A stretch of 64,000 nucleotides of DNA from Antedon mediterranea (GCF_964355755.1 NC_092676.1:10398288-10462287); one strand, 5' to 3'; positions 1 through 10,855 are shown, counted from the first letter of the stretch. The notes: generated by a model from the letters alone, not told the origin. Program-made: numbers and translations.

Positions 1-1020
1 TATTATTTAATTTGATTACATGACATCATGTACTTGGCGGTAATTTTAAAAAGAGATACTTATGTATGCACGTGCAGGAGTTAATTAAAACTAGTTAATT
101 GAGGTTTTTTGCTTGATCTACGCCGACATAATCCAAAGACATAAGTCATTTTCTTCCGGATATTTAGGATTTGAAAATAAAGGTTATTTAAGTATGTACA
201 ATTAAGTAATAAAGTTATTCTTATTATTCTTTAACGACACGTACTTAACCATTTTCCGGACAATTTTAACAAAGGGGAGAAATCGAAATCATACGATGTT
301 AACCTACCGGTGTATGATAAGGAGTATATAAAAATACGTTAATTAATATACATTATAATATAAAATTATTAAATAATAAATAAAAAATATTTGGTGATGA
401 TTTAGTTGCTTGTGATGAGAACAAATGGTTTACAATGGTTGAAGTCAATAGGTGTTATGTTTCGGATATAATAATACAACGGTTAACATTGAGTAAGGAA
501 GTAAAATATTGTTGTAAGATTTGATAGATATTGATGGTATAGTCCGTTTATAGGTTGTTTTTACAAAATTGTAAATATTAGTCAGCTGTACAAATTACTG
601 AAAAAACAAATTACTAGGAAGTATGAAACAATAGGTATTGTGTTTCGGGGTATATAACAATAGATGTATTACCGTATATATTTAAATTAGTTACATGCTA
701 TCATGTTGTGTTGGTAACATTTATAGTGGGTTAATTCAGTATGTTGGCTACTATATGCTGTATGATATAAATTGTACAACTTGTAGTCCAGTTTTACAAA
801 GTAGGCCTACTGAAAAGTAAATGACTACGGAAGAATAAAACAAAAGTTGTTGTGATAGTATAACTAGTTAATTGAGATATCGAACCCACATATAATTAAT
901 AAGGGTAATTTGTTTCCGGATATTATAACAATGACAAAAAACAAAAAGATAAGAATGAATGAAGTTAAATAATAAGTATGTCTTGATTGAACTATACCGA
1001 CATCTAACGTGCATACCGGT
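1..1020. other. AT-rich non-coding segment
   Basis: No convincing coding sequence is seen here. Loosely similar phrases recur (a block near 8-40 resembles one near 682-715, and the phrase ACTAGTTAATTGAG occurs near 90 and 862), which suggests an old, diverged duplication. I cannot assign it to an element. Confidence 0.4.
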
Positions 1021-1520
1021 ATTGAACAAGAATTTGAAAACAGCAGTCTTAGCGGTAACGAGGAATTTTTGTTAGAAATTCTTAATGACAACGATGAAAT
1101 GGTAAGTTGAAGCAATTTGTATAAAAAAAAACACACAAAAATTTACGTATATTATTTTCCAAATGTTATTAAGAATGACTTCTTTGTTCTGTCTGTTACA
1201 TGGGTTTTGTTATTTAATTTTCAGATTCGATGTATAGAAGAGTTAGAAGAATTGATGATCAGAACGAATTATGTAATGAAATGGTAAGTTACTATTTCTA
1301 TAAATTTATTTTGAAAATGGTAATAATATATGATATTTAGTCTAATATAACAATTTTGTTTTACAGTACGGTATTTTGAATATAAGTAATAATGAAGGGG
1401 AAGAAACACTTCAATTAGAGAACGACATGGCAGTTCAAGGAATTTGCCGCATTGCAAGAAACAAAAGAGGTGATTTTGACAAAGAGGAAAATGTTAGAAT
1501 CAAAACAGGATTTTTAAATT
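1021..1520 (+). pseudogene. three exon-like segments of an unknown acidic protein
   Basis: Three open blocks are bounded by splice-like signals: 1021-1101 (followed by GTAAGT), 1225-1283 (preceded by TTTTCAG, followed by GTAAGT) and 1367-1522 (preceded by TTTTACAG, ending at TGA). They translate to acidic, Asn/Glu-rich peptides. The first two end in similar sequence (AATGAAATGGTAAGTT-like), so they may be duplicated exons. The reading phase of the first block does not join to the second, so an intact gene is not supported. The next ORF at 1744 is also acidic and could belong to the same unit. I do not recognise a family. Confidence 0.25.
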
Positions 1521-1743
1521 GAATGACATTGGGGAAGCTACTTAATGAAACAAAAGATACACGGCGCTTCGACACAATGTTCCAACAGGAAATACAACAA
1601 TGACAATTGGCTGAAACAAATTTAGTAAATGCCGAATGTAATCCTTTGACTGTATATAACTCTCGATTATTTTGTAATCTTTACCTCATTCTACAACGCT
1701 ACAGAGCTCGACAAGACAGACCAAAAACCAACAACTAGTTACT

Positions 1744-1981
1744 ATGGGTTCCGTGATTGAAATCATTGATCTTACTATGGACTCTGATGTCGAAGAAGAT
1801 GTTATATATATAAGCAGTGATTCAGAATTTGAAGACGAAGACATACTAGCTATGACTGGTGCCTATTTTACAGCAGAGGAGGAGGAAGAGATGAGGGAAG
1901 AGATGGGGGATATGACGTGTTTAATGGCGATTCAACCCCCACCTCCAATGAACGTTGATTTCAATAATGTATCTAATACTG
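1744..1981 (+). CDS. acidic ORF with SUMO-interaction-like motifs, 3' end lost to an insertion
   Basis: About 79 residues are open from an ATG until a TIR element begins at 1982; the frame then runs a few codons into the element. The N-terminus carries VIEIIDLT followed by acidic residues and then VIYISSDSE. Both look like SUMO-interacting motifs (a hydrophobic core next to Asp/Ser-rich acid). A Glu-rich run and a PPPPM stretch follow. The family is not recognised. It may be a terminal exon of the exon-like blocks at 1021-1520, or part of an older element. The function of the motifs is inference from pattern only. Confidence 0.35.
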
Positions 1982-2954
1982 TAGACTTGCCCCAAGTCTG
2001 TATTTATTGTCTTTTTTTTTAATTTATTTGTTTTTATTTCGACCGCGATTTTTGTCTGAAAATACAGACTTGTGAAACACGTATAGAAATCGATTTGCAA
2101 ACCGCAAACATCCAATAAGAATGACGTAGGTTATCATACCGTATTTGGCTATATGGGGCGGGCGGTATGTAAATATGGATTTCGAATCAACCAATGATCA
2201 TTTTGTTTCAAAATGAAAAAGATCGAGTACGTACGTACAGTATGCTGAATGTACGATGAGACTGAACAACTGTTGAAATATAAAATCGTGTTGCCAAGTT
2301 GTTTTGTTTATTAATTGTTTAGTCCTGGCCTAGGCCTCCTTCGTAGGGCTACTCAACTCGTACGTATGACCTTCCAAATAAAACGCCAATAAGGTAGGCC
2401 TACATACCACCACCGACCGGCACACAACAGGCTACACCACCACACAGAACAGGACAGGGTCTGGGTGGGAATTAAATCTAATTTTTTTCGCATAATAAAT
2501 GATCCATTCAATGTTTGATTTGGCGGAGAAGCTAGCCTATCATATCAAGACGAGTTTTCATGTTCTTGGGAAAAATCTCATCAAATGTTTACCAGACTAC
2601 TAGGCATATAAAATCATTTTTAGCCTTCGGAAACTTTCATCAATGTACCCGGCCAAGTACACATTGTCTAAACGTAACATAGCGCATGCGCATCGTTTAA
2701 GACGCGTCTTAGACGTTGAGTCTTTGAAATTCTGAAATATGAATATTAAAATGATGTACGAGTGAGTAGCCAATGGCATGCGGCTGAAACTAGTCAACTG
2801 GATAATTTATGCACCAAGAATTCTTGGTGTCAAACCACGTGACTTATGCGTGTTTCCCCAGACGGAGTATCCAAACTCAAGTAATACACGTATGAAACGC
2901 CATATGTGCAAAAATATTTATATTTTTACAAAACTCCGTCTGGAGCCCAGACTA
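1982..2954 (-). mobile_element. hAT-like non-autonomous TIR element, copy A
   Basis: This segment is repeated in inverse orientation at 50001-50961 with high similarity over its whole length. Its ends are TAGACTTGCCCCAAGTCT and, at the other side, a block reading TAGTCTGGGCTCCAGAC on the opposite strand. Each end can fold into its own small hairpin (AGACTTG/CAAGTCT and GTCTGG/CCAGAC). There is no transposase. The sister copy shows an 8-bp target duplication, which fits hAT elements. No clean duplication is visible around this copy. It interrupts the acidic ORF that starts at 1744. Confidence 0.7.
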
Positions 2955-3714
2955 TACTAAATAATGCAAAGTTATTCAAACTATGAGATCGATGTTCATC
3001 TAATTCTACGGACCTAGTCAGGCAGCAACATCATACGACAGAGACGCACATTGCAATCGCACCGTCGCCACCCCGCCAAACTCGCTCTGGACGACACGTA
3101 CATTGGCCACAAAAATTCAATGAGCATGACTGTACCTGAATACTTTTTACTAACTTTATGAACTTATTTTTTCTATCGCTCTCACCTAGCGGCAAAGAGC
3201 TAGGGGGAGCTATGTAGGAACTTCATACATATATATATTTGCGTGTGTGCGCTCAACGCGTAAAGTTATGCAAATTGCTGTTGTAAATATAGCGAACGCG
3301 CAACGAGCGATCTCTCTCTCTCTCTGCGTCAAGTTTTCAACGAGAAGACATCGACATTTTTATGAGCAAACCATATTGCGAGTTTTAGTACAAGTTTTAC
3401 GATAATAATTAGTTGTCCTAATTATTAGCACTATTACATTTTGATATTTAGCGTTTTAACTTTACATATTTTACTACGTGTTACTGTATGTTATCGTGTT
3501 TCAATTATTGTACCGTTGTATATAAATTATTGTCCTGAACTAGCCTAGCCTAACCTTACACTGCGCACGTACGTACGTGCTTCGTGTGGATATGTGGTTT
3601 CTACACTCCGTATAGTTTATTTACTTCGAGCCTAGGATACTTCCAGCTTTGGACATCGTTTGACTGCTACAATACTCCATTACCGTATTCTAAATAGGGT
3701 AAGTAAAGACCGAA
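2955..3714. other. no gene seen; short CT microsatellite
   Basis: Nothing codes convincingly here. A short (CT)n run lies near 3309-3324 and a TACG/ACGT-rich stretch near 3565-3582. A CpG-containing patch around 3230-3360 could be regulatory, but no motif supports that. Confidence 0.3.
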
Positions 3715-4222
3715 TTACGTATTCCCTAAAAAACTAGCATACTGCTGATTACTGACCAGAATGTTTTCTGGTTTGAGATCTCTGTGTGGAATTCCCTTTG
3801 AGTGTAAGTAGGAAAGCCCGGTTAAAATCTCTTTTCCAGCATAACATACTAAATGTTGAAAGTTATCACAGTCATATGTATCTAGTTTCAGTAAAAGACT
3901 GGAGAGGTTGCTAATTTGGTAGTCTTCACCAAATGGCTTCAAATCAAAATAAACGTATTCTAGCATAATTGCATAAGGTTGTTGGGACAATGAACATCTT
4001 TTTGTCTTCTGCATCAAGAAATTGCATCATCTTTTTGATTATTACGCATTCAGGCTGTGGCATTTCTGGGAGTTGATAAGTAGTTGTATATACCTGTCCA
4101 AAAGAGCCATTGCCAACAATGCGGTTTACAGGTAGCTGATTACATTCAAATTCATGTATGCCATCAAGTTTAATCACGTCTGATTTCCTTTTTTTCAACT
4201 GGGGAATTTTGAATTCAGCCAT
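3715..4222 (-). pseudogene. Ser/Thr protein kinase relic
   Basis: The minus strand encodes two halves of a protein-kinase domain. The upstream half (4222 to about 4010) has the glycine-rich loop GNGSFGQVY and a following VIIKKM that fits the ATP-binding lysine. The downstream half (about 4017 to 3715) has a hinge-like segment, SYLHSKG and the catalytic loop HRDLKPENILVSNQ. The halves lie in different frames, and the C-helix and beta-4/5 region between them is missing. The frame stops soon after the catalytic loop, before any DFG motif or C-lobe. The VSNQ ending resembles a kinase group seen in multiple copies in invertebrate genomes; that link is from memory. It is a dead fragment, not an active enzyme. 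Confidence 0.7.
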
Positions 4223-4371
4223 TTTTTATAGAACTGTTCTTCTGAAATTAATTTAAAAGTGTAAAGATCAGCATTCCAAATGTTTTGCATTTTACCAGTC
4301 GTGTCTGGTTTTTTTCTCTTTACAATTGCACAACGTAACTTATGCCGTTTACGCAAGTTTTTGGCGATGAT

Positions 4372-4625
4372 GAAATTGCGTCGATGATGAAAATTGCGTC
4401 GATGCAATGAAATTGCATCGATGTTATGAAAATTGCGTCAATGAATATAGTATCGATATATTAAAAATTGCGTCGATGTGATGAAAATTGCGTCGATGAA
4501 AATTGCATCGATGAAAATTGCATCGATGAAAATTGCATCGATGAAAATTGAATCGATGAAAATTGCATTGATGTAATGAATTGAATTGATTATGAAAATT
4601 CCATTAATGATTTTAATTCAATCAA
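4372..4625 (+). repeat. 15-bp minisatellite (GATGAAAATTGCATC-type)
   Basis: Near-perfect tandem copies of a 15-16-bp unit are strongest from about 4480 to 4570 and diverge toward both edges. It lies just upstream (in coding sense) of the kinase relic, and the short ORF on the minus strand at 4195-4407 is partly made of it. Confidence 0.85.
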
Positions 4626-4724
4626 TGATGAAAATTACTACTTACTACTAGTAAAGTAAATAATGATGTTAATAATGTTCTTATGTTGCTAAAAATTGAC
4701 TGTTTCTGAATAGTTTGATATGAT

Positions 4725-5064
4725 AAACATGTTTACCGCTTGTGCTAACGCGCGTTAAATACAAGCATCGGCAGGGGTTCGAGGCTCACTCACTCCATGG
4801 TTCTGGTGGTAGAACGAGTCTTCTCGGATAAGGACTATAAACCGTAGGTCCAGTGTACACAACTTGCTCGTGTGCACTTTAAAGAACCTAGTACATCTTT
4901 CGAGACAAGTAGGGGGTTACCCCGGTGTATTAGTACATCACAGCCACTGATCACCAACTGGGCCCTCTGGGAGATCAGTCTTTGACTGAAGAGGTCACCC
5001 AGTATAAAGATAAAACAAACAAACATGTTTACCGCTTGTGCTAACGCGCGTTAAAGACAAGCAT
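4725..5064 (+). mobile_element. 5'-truncated tRNA-derived SINE with an unusually long target duplication
   Basis: The SINE body (4769-5020) begins inside the tRNA-like head, just before a B-box-like GGGGTTCGAGGC. It runs through a body shared with the SINE at 53128-53425 and ends in an AAAC-rich tail (AAAACAAACAAAC). It is flanked by direct repeats at 4725-4768 and 5021-5064, 44 bp long with one mismatch. The body phrases GATAAGGACTATAAACC and GTGCACTTTAAAGAACC resemble conserved cores of widespread invertebrate SINEs; this is from memory. Integration was presumably driven by a LINE enzyme. Confidence 0.75.
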
Positions 5065-5575
5065 ACGGCGAGAGCGCACACTAAAACTGTGTTGAAATGC
5101 ACTGATTTAATTTTAGTGATTACAGTATTATTTTATTGTCAACACATAGCAATATTCCAGCGAAATGAGGTACGATAACATAGGTCAAAAACCAAATAAC
5201 ATTTTAAATTGAAACTTTGCAAAAGTTTAATTTATATCATGCGCAACTTCTGTTGAAAAACTATTGCGTCGTTTTCTTTCTTTTTCCACCTAGCTAGTAC
5301 CTATTCATTCATTACACTTTTCCGTGCACATAACAGCAGATAAACAATTGTTTTATGGTATAAACTAAACTAAATTACAACAACAAAATTGTATAGATAC
5401 TACGTAGGCCAACAATAGGGTATTTTAACTAGATCAACACCTACCCACCATGGATGGCCTACAAAATATAAAATAGGCCGACATGATAATTTAGTTAAAA
5501 TGGATATTCTATATTAAATGAAAACTAGGCTTCAATGCTAGAAATGTTGATTTTAAAAAGTCATTAAAGCTTACC
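5065..5575. other. no gene seen
   Basis: AT-rich DNA with no coding frame, repeat array or TIR that I can support. Confidence 0.4.
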
Positions 5576-5958
5576 ATGAAAAGCACTCCTCATGAAAAGC
5601 TTGACAACATCAACTGGACTTGGGATGATAAACCTACCAAGGTACCAATGGATCTAGTGTTGACAAAGTGCGAAGCACGACGAATATTTGTGCTGAGACA
5701 TCATTTCCAAACGTGCGAGGTATATGCAGCGAATAAACGGTAACTGATATGCTGATCAAAGAACATGCCACAACGATAAGAAGAGATTGATGAATTCTTG
5801 AACGCGTGTGAAAAGACTGTCATTTTGGAATACAAGGTTGACGTCCTAGAAGTAAGATGTATAAATGCTATGCTGTGCCTTTTAAAAGCTAAAAAGCGGG
5901 AGATTATTTCAAAAGCTGACACTAGTTTCGTAACATTTATTTACAAGCATAAAAGATA
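5576..5958 (+). CDS. two short open stretches of unknown coding status
   Basis: An ATG-initiated 55-codon frame (5576-5743) contains NWTWDDKP and several Cys/His residues. A second open stretch without an ATG (about 5780-5960) is predicted helical and charged, with LKAKKREIISKAD. They end just before the LTR element at 6031. No family is recognised and no splice signal joins them convincingly. They could be coding scraps of an older element or of a host gene split by the LTR insertion. Confidence 0.2.
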
Positions 5959-6030
5959 ATAACAAAATGATATGAGGTCAGACTTTGAGGCAGACTGGAG
6001 GATGAAGACAAATATATTGTGTTGGGCGAG

Positions 6031-6367
6031 TGTAGTGAATTATTTAAGTTGGTTCCGAGCTTTCTCAGGCGTATATATATAACTCCACGCGACGTACACT
6101 GTCACTGAATGATAACTCATACAAAAAGTATATTTAACTCAACTAGAACTTTTATTCCTTGTAATTCGATTAATACATCTTTCTACCACTACCAGTCAAG
6201 CCTTAATATTTTCTTTATCATCTTTCCGTTTATCTACTTTGATCTTATTCTCTCTTCTCCTCTAATATCTATTACATTCTACTTTTATACTGGATATGCA
6301 AATTTTAGGCTTCAGAGGAGGATAACATTTTCCCTCCAAAAATTATACGATTTTGATTGGCTAATAA
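6031..6367 (-). repeat. 3' LTR, first part (interrupted)
   Basis: Matches 17266 onward. It breaks off after GGCTAATAA, where the palindromic element is inserted. The remainder resumes at 10221. Confidence 0.95.
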
Positions 6368-7040
6368 TAGACTAGGCTATGAATGAGGTAGGTGCCACCC
6401 GGAGAGGTAGAAATTCTCATATGACTTTTCTAGACCAGTTTTTTCTGGGGAATCCAAATATATTGGGTAAACGGGCTGTAACCTGAGAACTTTCGCGTGA
6501 GGGCGCTTTTTTGAAAATGGCTACCAGTTACAGTAGACTATGATATCTTGGCAACCACTGGTCATAGAGAGGTGATTTTGGTGTCAAATTATTCGGAATG
6601 TACATGTTCCTATTTGATGTAATAGAACATTTTGTCAGAAAATGGCCGGAAATACCTCTATTGACCTTTGACCCAATATCTAACAGATATCATATCTCCG
6701 TAACTACTCGACACAGAAAGTTGTAATTGGTGTCAAACTCTCCAGAATATAGATGTTTATATTCAGACTAATAGAAAATTATCTGTAAAAATGACCGGAA
6801 ATAACGTTGCTGACCTTTGACCCAAAATGCAAGACATTTCTCCCATCTGATCACGTTAATCTTGTCAATTAATTCATTTTGTGCCAATTGGAGGTTGACA
6901 TTCTCATATTATTTTCTTGACCAGTTTTTCATGTGCAATCCGAATATATGAGATAAATAAGCCATAACAATTAGGCCAAGAATTTAATTCTTTTACTACA
7001 TACATGCTTCCCTTTAGTGTTTCAGACTGTATGTCGTGTA

Positions 7041-8518
7041 TTAATCTTCAAGATCGCTCACATCACTGCAATCTGAAAAGTCTTCATATTCATTATGTGT
7101 AAACAGTTCCTGGACATCAGTGGGCATCACTGTCTCAATCCATTTAGGCTCCATTTGTTCGTTCCATCCATTGTGTGTACTGTTGTTGACAAAATCATTG
7201 ACGTCTGCTGATTGCCATTCTTTAGTAATGAAGTGTGCTCTAAGTATATGAAACTCAATGGTCTGCTGACATAGTGGCAGTAATTATAATTTTTATATCT
7301 GTAATCTTGTTGTGTCTGGAAAACTTTCTGTTGAAGATATCATATCTTGCTTGATTTACACTTTTCCCCTTCACTCCATACAATAGTGAAACATACTCTT
7401 CAAATTCCTCATACAACTCTTTTGATGGAACATCTGACACTCCAATGTTGCAGAATGTGTCAACAAATTTTGCTTTTGATTCCAGAAGCTTCCAGCAGGT
7501 ACGTTTTCCTTTCCGAAAGAAAGCGGTGTTATAATCGTTACCTGTGAAAGCATGGAATCCAATAAGGGATGATTTCTGCGCTTTTGTTAAATCAATGTCA
7601 CTCAATTTCAGTACCTTTCGGTATTTCCCAGTGTTTGTATCAATAATTACCCTCTGTCCATCATCTATGAAATGAGATAGTGCAATGACTGGAATATCAA
7701 TGTCTCCAGAATGGGAACGAATTATTGCTACGCCTTGATTGTTATTTGTTAAAGCATGCTTTGCATGCAGGATGACTTTCGTGTAGGCTTCTTCTTCCGG
7801 CTACTATTAAGCTCCGGAACCAATACAACATCTCAGTTAGTAACGTAGATGTATTCTTTGTACGATGAAAAGTAGATAACATCACTCCTCATATCTGTTA
7901 GAATGCTTTCTTTCTTTGACACTAGTACACAGCGAATAAGCTCAATCAATCTGGTCTTGTTCTCGCCGTTGGCAAGGAAATTGTTGAAATCACGGGCCAA
8001 CTTTGATATTGTTGAGCTTACAATTACTTTTGGTGCAATACCGCGTATGTTTCTCTCAACAGACTTAATGCTTTTTGGCAGGTATTCATCGGTAACAATA
8101 TCAACACGCTTGTATCCTTTAGGGATGCTGTTGAAAACCTTTGCTACAAGATCCTCGTACGTATCAGGGTAAGATGTAAATGTTCTGATTAATGCCATCA
8201 AGTCAACAACATAGGCAATGACAGTAGCCTTTGCTGGCAGTGCCCGACCAGGATCTATAACATCTGTTGAACTTTCGATGAGAATTTCCATTAGGACACT
8301 TTTCTGAGTTGTTCGTCTTGTCCCATCTGCATTAGCAAGGCTTAGCGGGACAGGGGTAAGTGGATACTCAAAGGCTTTCTTAAAGTCAATTATTCTACCA
8401 TGCTTTGTTGAGGTGGCAAGAAGCTTTCCTAAAACATCCCGATTAGCTTATATTACTCTTACTTTCCCATTTGCCTTGATTTCGAGTTTCTTCCCACTAT
8501 TCGAAAATAAAGTGAGAT
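7041..8518 (-). pseudogene. C-terminal half of a FEN/PIN-like element protein (left arm plus centre)
   Basis: Minus-strand coding starts in the central spacer with ANRDVLGKLL after an in-frame TAA, and continues through a domain containing DEYLPKSIK. A segment beginning EEEAYTKVILHA follows, then SGDID and FHAFTGNDYNTAF with KGKRTCWKLL. The gene ends in an acidic SDVSDLED tail at 7041. The frame is broken near 7840-7800 (a stop and a shift) and near 7265. The spacing of EEA-T, SGDID and TGND-plus-KGK resembles the metal-binding and helix-two-turn-helix motifs of FEN1/XPG-type nucleases; this is my inference. I know the family as a multicopy, transposon-like invertebrate protein of unnamed function. 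The N-terminal half is absent here but present at 36614-39778. Confidence 0.7.
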
Positions 8519-9549
8519 GATGTTATGGATCCTGGTCGAGCACTGCAAGAAACAGACGCGGTATTGCACCAAAAGTAATTGTAAGCTCAAAAATATCAAA
8601 GTTGCCCCGTGATTTTAACAATTTCCTTGCCAACGGCAAAAACAAGACCAGATTGATTGAGCTTATTCGCTGTGTACTAGTGTCAAAGAAAGAAAGCATT
8701 CTAACAGATATGAGGAGTGATGTTATCTACTTTTCATCGTACAAAGAATGCATCTACGTTACTAACTGAGATGTTGTATTGGTTCCGGAGCTTAATAGTA
8801 GCCAAGAAGAAGCCGACACGAAAGTCATCCTGCATGCAAAGCATGCTTTAACAAATAACAATCAAGGCGTAGCAATAATTCGTTCCCATTCCGGAGACTT
8901 TGACATTCCAGTCATTTCACTATCTCATTTCATAGGGTGATGGGCAGAGGGTAATTATTGATACAAACACTGGGAAATACCGAAATGTACTGAAATTGAG
9001 TGACATTGATTTAACAAAAGTGCAGAAATCATCCCTTATTGGATTCCATGCTTTCACAGGTAACGAGTATAACTCCGCTTCGTTCGGAAAGGAAAACGTA
9101 CCTGCTGGAAGCTTCTGGAATAAAAAAAAAATGTGTTGACACATTCTGCAACATTGGAGTGTCAGATGTTCCATCAAAAGAGTTGTATGAGGAACTTGAA
9201 GAGTATGTTTCACCATTGTATGGAGTGAAGGGGAAAAGTGAATCAAGCAAGATATGATATCTTCAACAGAAAGTTTTCCAGACACAACAAGATTACAGAT
9301 ATATCATTACTGCCACTATGTCCGCAGACCCTTGAGTTTCATATACTTAGAGCAAACTTCATTACTAAAGAATGGCAATCAGCAGACTTCAATGATTTTG
9401 TTAACAACAGTACACACAATGGATGGAACGAACAAATGGAGCCTAAATGGATTGAGACAGTGATTCCCACTGATGTCCAGGAACTGTTTACACATAATGA
9501 ATATGAAGACTTTTCAGATTGCAGTGATGTGAGCGATCTTGAAGATTAA
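8519..9549 (+). pseudogene. C-terminal half of the same protein, right arm copy
   Basis: An inverted duplicate of the left-arm gene read on the plus strand. It keeps the canonical EEADTKVILHA, where the left arm has EEEAYT, and has SGDFD in place of SGDID. The last exon-like frame (9238-9549) is intact, with NQARYDIFNRKF and the acidic end SDVSDLED, where the left arm is frameshifted. Its own breaks are a roughly 190-bp internal deletion near 8560, a TGA near 8768, a TGA near 8940 and a frameshift in an A-run near 9125. Neither arm can make the full C-terminal domain, although each keeps pieces the other has lost. Confidence 0.7.
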
Positions 9550-10220
9550 TACACGACATACAGACTGAAACACTAAAGGGAAGCATGTATGTAGTAAAAG
9601 AATTAAATTCTTGGCCTTGTTATGGCTTATTTATCTCATATTACTCGGATTGCACATGAAAAACTGGTCAAGAAAATAATATGAGAATGTCAACCTCCAA
9701 TTGGCACAAAATGAATTAATTGACAGGATTAACGTGATCAGATAGGAGAAATGTCTTGCATTTTAGGTCAAAGGTCAGTAACGTTATTTCCGGTCATTTT
9801 TACAGATAATGTTCTATTAGTTTGAATATAAACATCTATATTCTGGAGAGTTTGACACCAATTACAACTTTCTGTGTCCAGTAGTTACGGAGATATGATA
9901 TCTGTTAGATATTGGGTCAAAGGTCAATAGAGGTATTTCCGGCCATTTTCTGACAAAAATTTCTATTACATCAAATAGGAACATGTATATTCCAAACAAT
10001 TTGACACCAAAATCAACTCTCTATGACCAGTGGTTGCCAAGATATCATAGTCTACTGTAACTGGCAGCCATTTTGAAAAAAGCGCCCTCACGCGAAAGTT
10101 CTCAGGTTACAGCCCGTTTACCCAATATATTTGGATTCCCCAGAAAAAACTGGTCTAGAAAAGTTATATGAGAATTTCTACCTCTCCGGGTGGCACCTAC
10201 CTCATTCATAGCCTAGTCTA

Positions 10221-10291
10221 TAATATAAGGCGGACCTGGTCTAAAGCATCCTTATCTAAACACAGAGAATCACAACATAAATAATATGACA
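10221..10291 (-). repeat. 3' LTR, second part
   Basis: The remaining 71 bp of the interrupted LTR, beginning with the TAA duplicated by the palindromic insertion and ending TATGACA. Confidence 0.93.
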
Positions 10292-10303
10292 TTCCCCTTA
10301 TTG
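10292..10303 (-). promoter_or_regulatory. polypurine tract of the LTR element
   Basis: On the minus strand AATAAGGGGAA abuts the 3' LTR start TGTCATA, the expected position for the plus-strand primer. Confidence 0.6.
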
Positions 10304-10392
10304 GGAAAAAGATTGTGTCAATCTTTCCAAAAATGTAACATTTAAAACCATTTTACTATAAACTATCTACAAATAACACCTCTATAATATTA

Positions 10393-10855
10393 TTATGCAC
10401 GGCTTAATCCATCTGCATTTCCATTTAATGATCCTTTCTTGTAAATAACTTTAAATTTATATCCTTGTAAAAACAGAGCCCATCTCATAAGTCTAACATT
10501 GGCACCCTTCATTGAGTCCATCCATCTCAATGCCTGGTGGTCAGTATGAACTTGAAATTCACAACCATACAGATAATACTTAAGTTTATTGATAGCCCAA
10601 ACAATAGAGAGGCACTCTTTTTCTGGCACAGAATATCTCTGCTCATGTACAGATAACTTTCTACTTAAGTACACAATGGGATAATCATTACCCTCACCAT
10701 CTATTTGGCTCAGCACTGCACCTATGCCATCATTTGAGGCATCGGTTTGCAATATAAACATCTTATCAAAATTTGGGGCTTTTAATACATTATCATCAGT
10801 AAGTCGTTTCTTTAAAGTTACAAAGGCCTTTTCACATTGTTCATTCCACTTTAAC
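10393..10855 (-). CDS. RNase H domain of the Gmr1-like element
   Basis: A minus-strand frame with the RNase H signature FILQTDASNDGIGAVLSQ, then YPIVYLSRKLS, EKECLSIVWAI and VHTDHQALRWMDS. It ends at the expected ADGLSRA stop. Asp of TDAS, Glu of EKE and Asp of HTDH are the catalytic carboxylates. It lies one frame away from the upstream RT; the shift is at about 10850, where RT runs into a premature TGA. It is the last pol domain, 102 bp from the 3' LTR, and nothing follows it, as expected when integrase lies upstream. Confidence 0.92.

Larger units (their letters stand above)
6368..10220. mobile_element. palindromic (long-TIR) DNA element carrying divergent half-genes
   Basis: A 3.85-kb insertion splits the 3' LTR, with TAA repeated at both edges (6365-6367 and 10221-10223). 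The left arm (about 6368-8266) and right arm (about 8519-10220) are inverted copies with only scattered differences. The right arm lacks roughly 190 bp relative to the left. About 250 bp of unique sequence lies at the centre. The termini read TAGACTAGGCTATGAATGAG. Each arm codes outward from the centre for the C-terminal part of the same protein. A 3-bp TAA duplication fits PIF/Harbinger-type integration, but no such transposase is present, so the superfamily is open. Confidence 0.9.

Noticed and set aside
4372-4625. CRISPR-like array (also considered at 22925, 29497 and 61950)
   Set aside because: Units are contiguous tandem repeats without unique spacers, in eukaryotic DNA.
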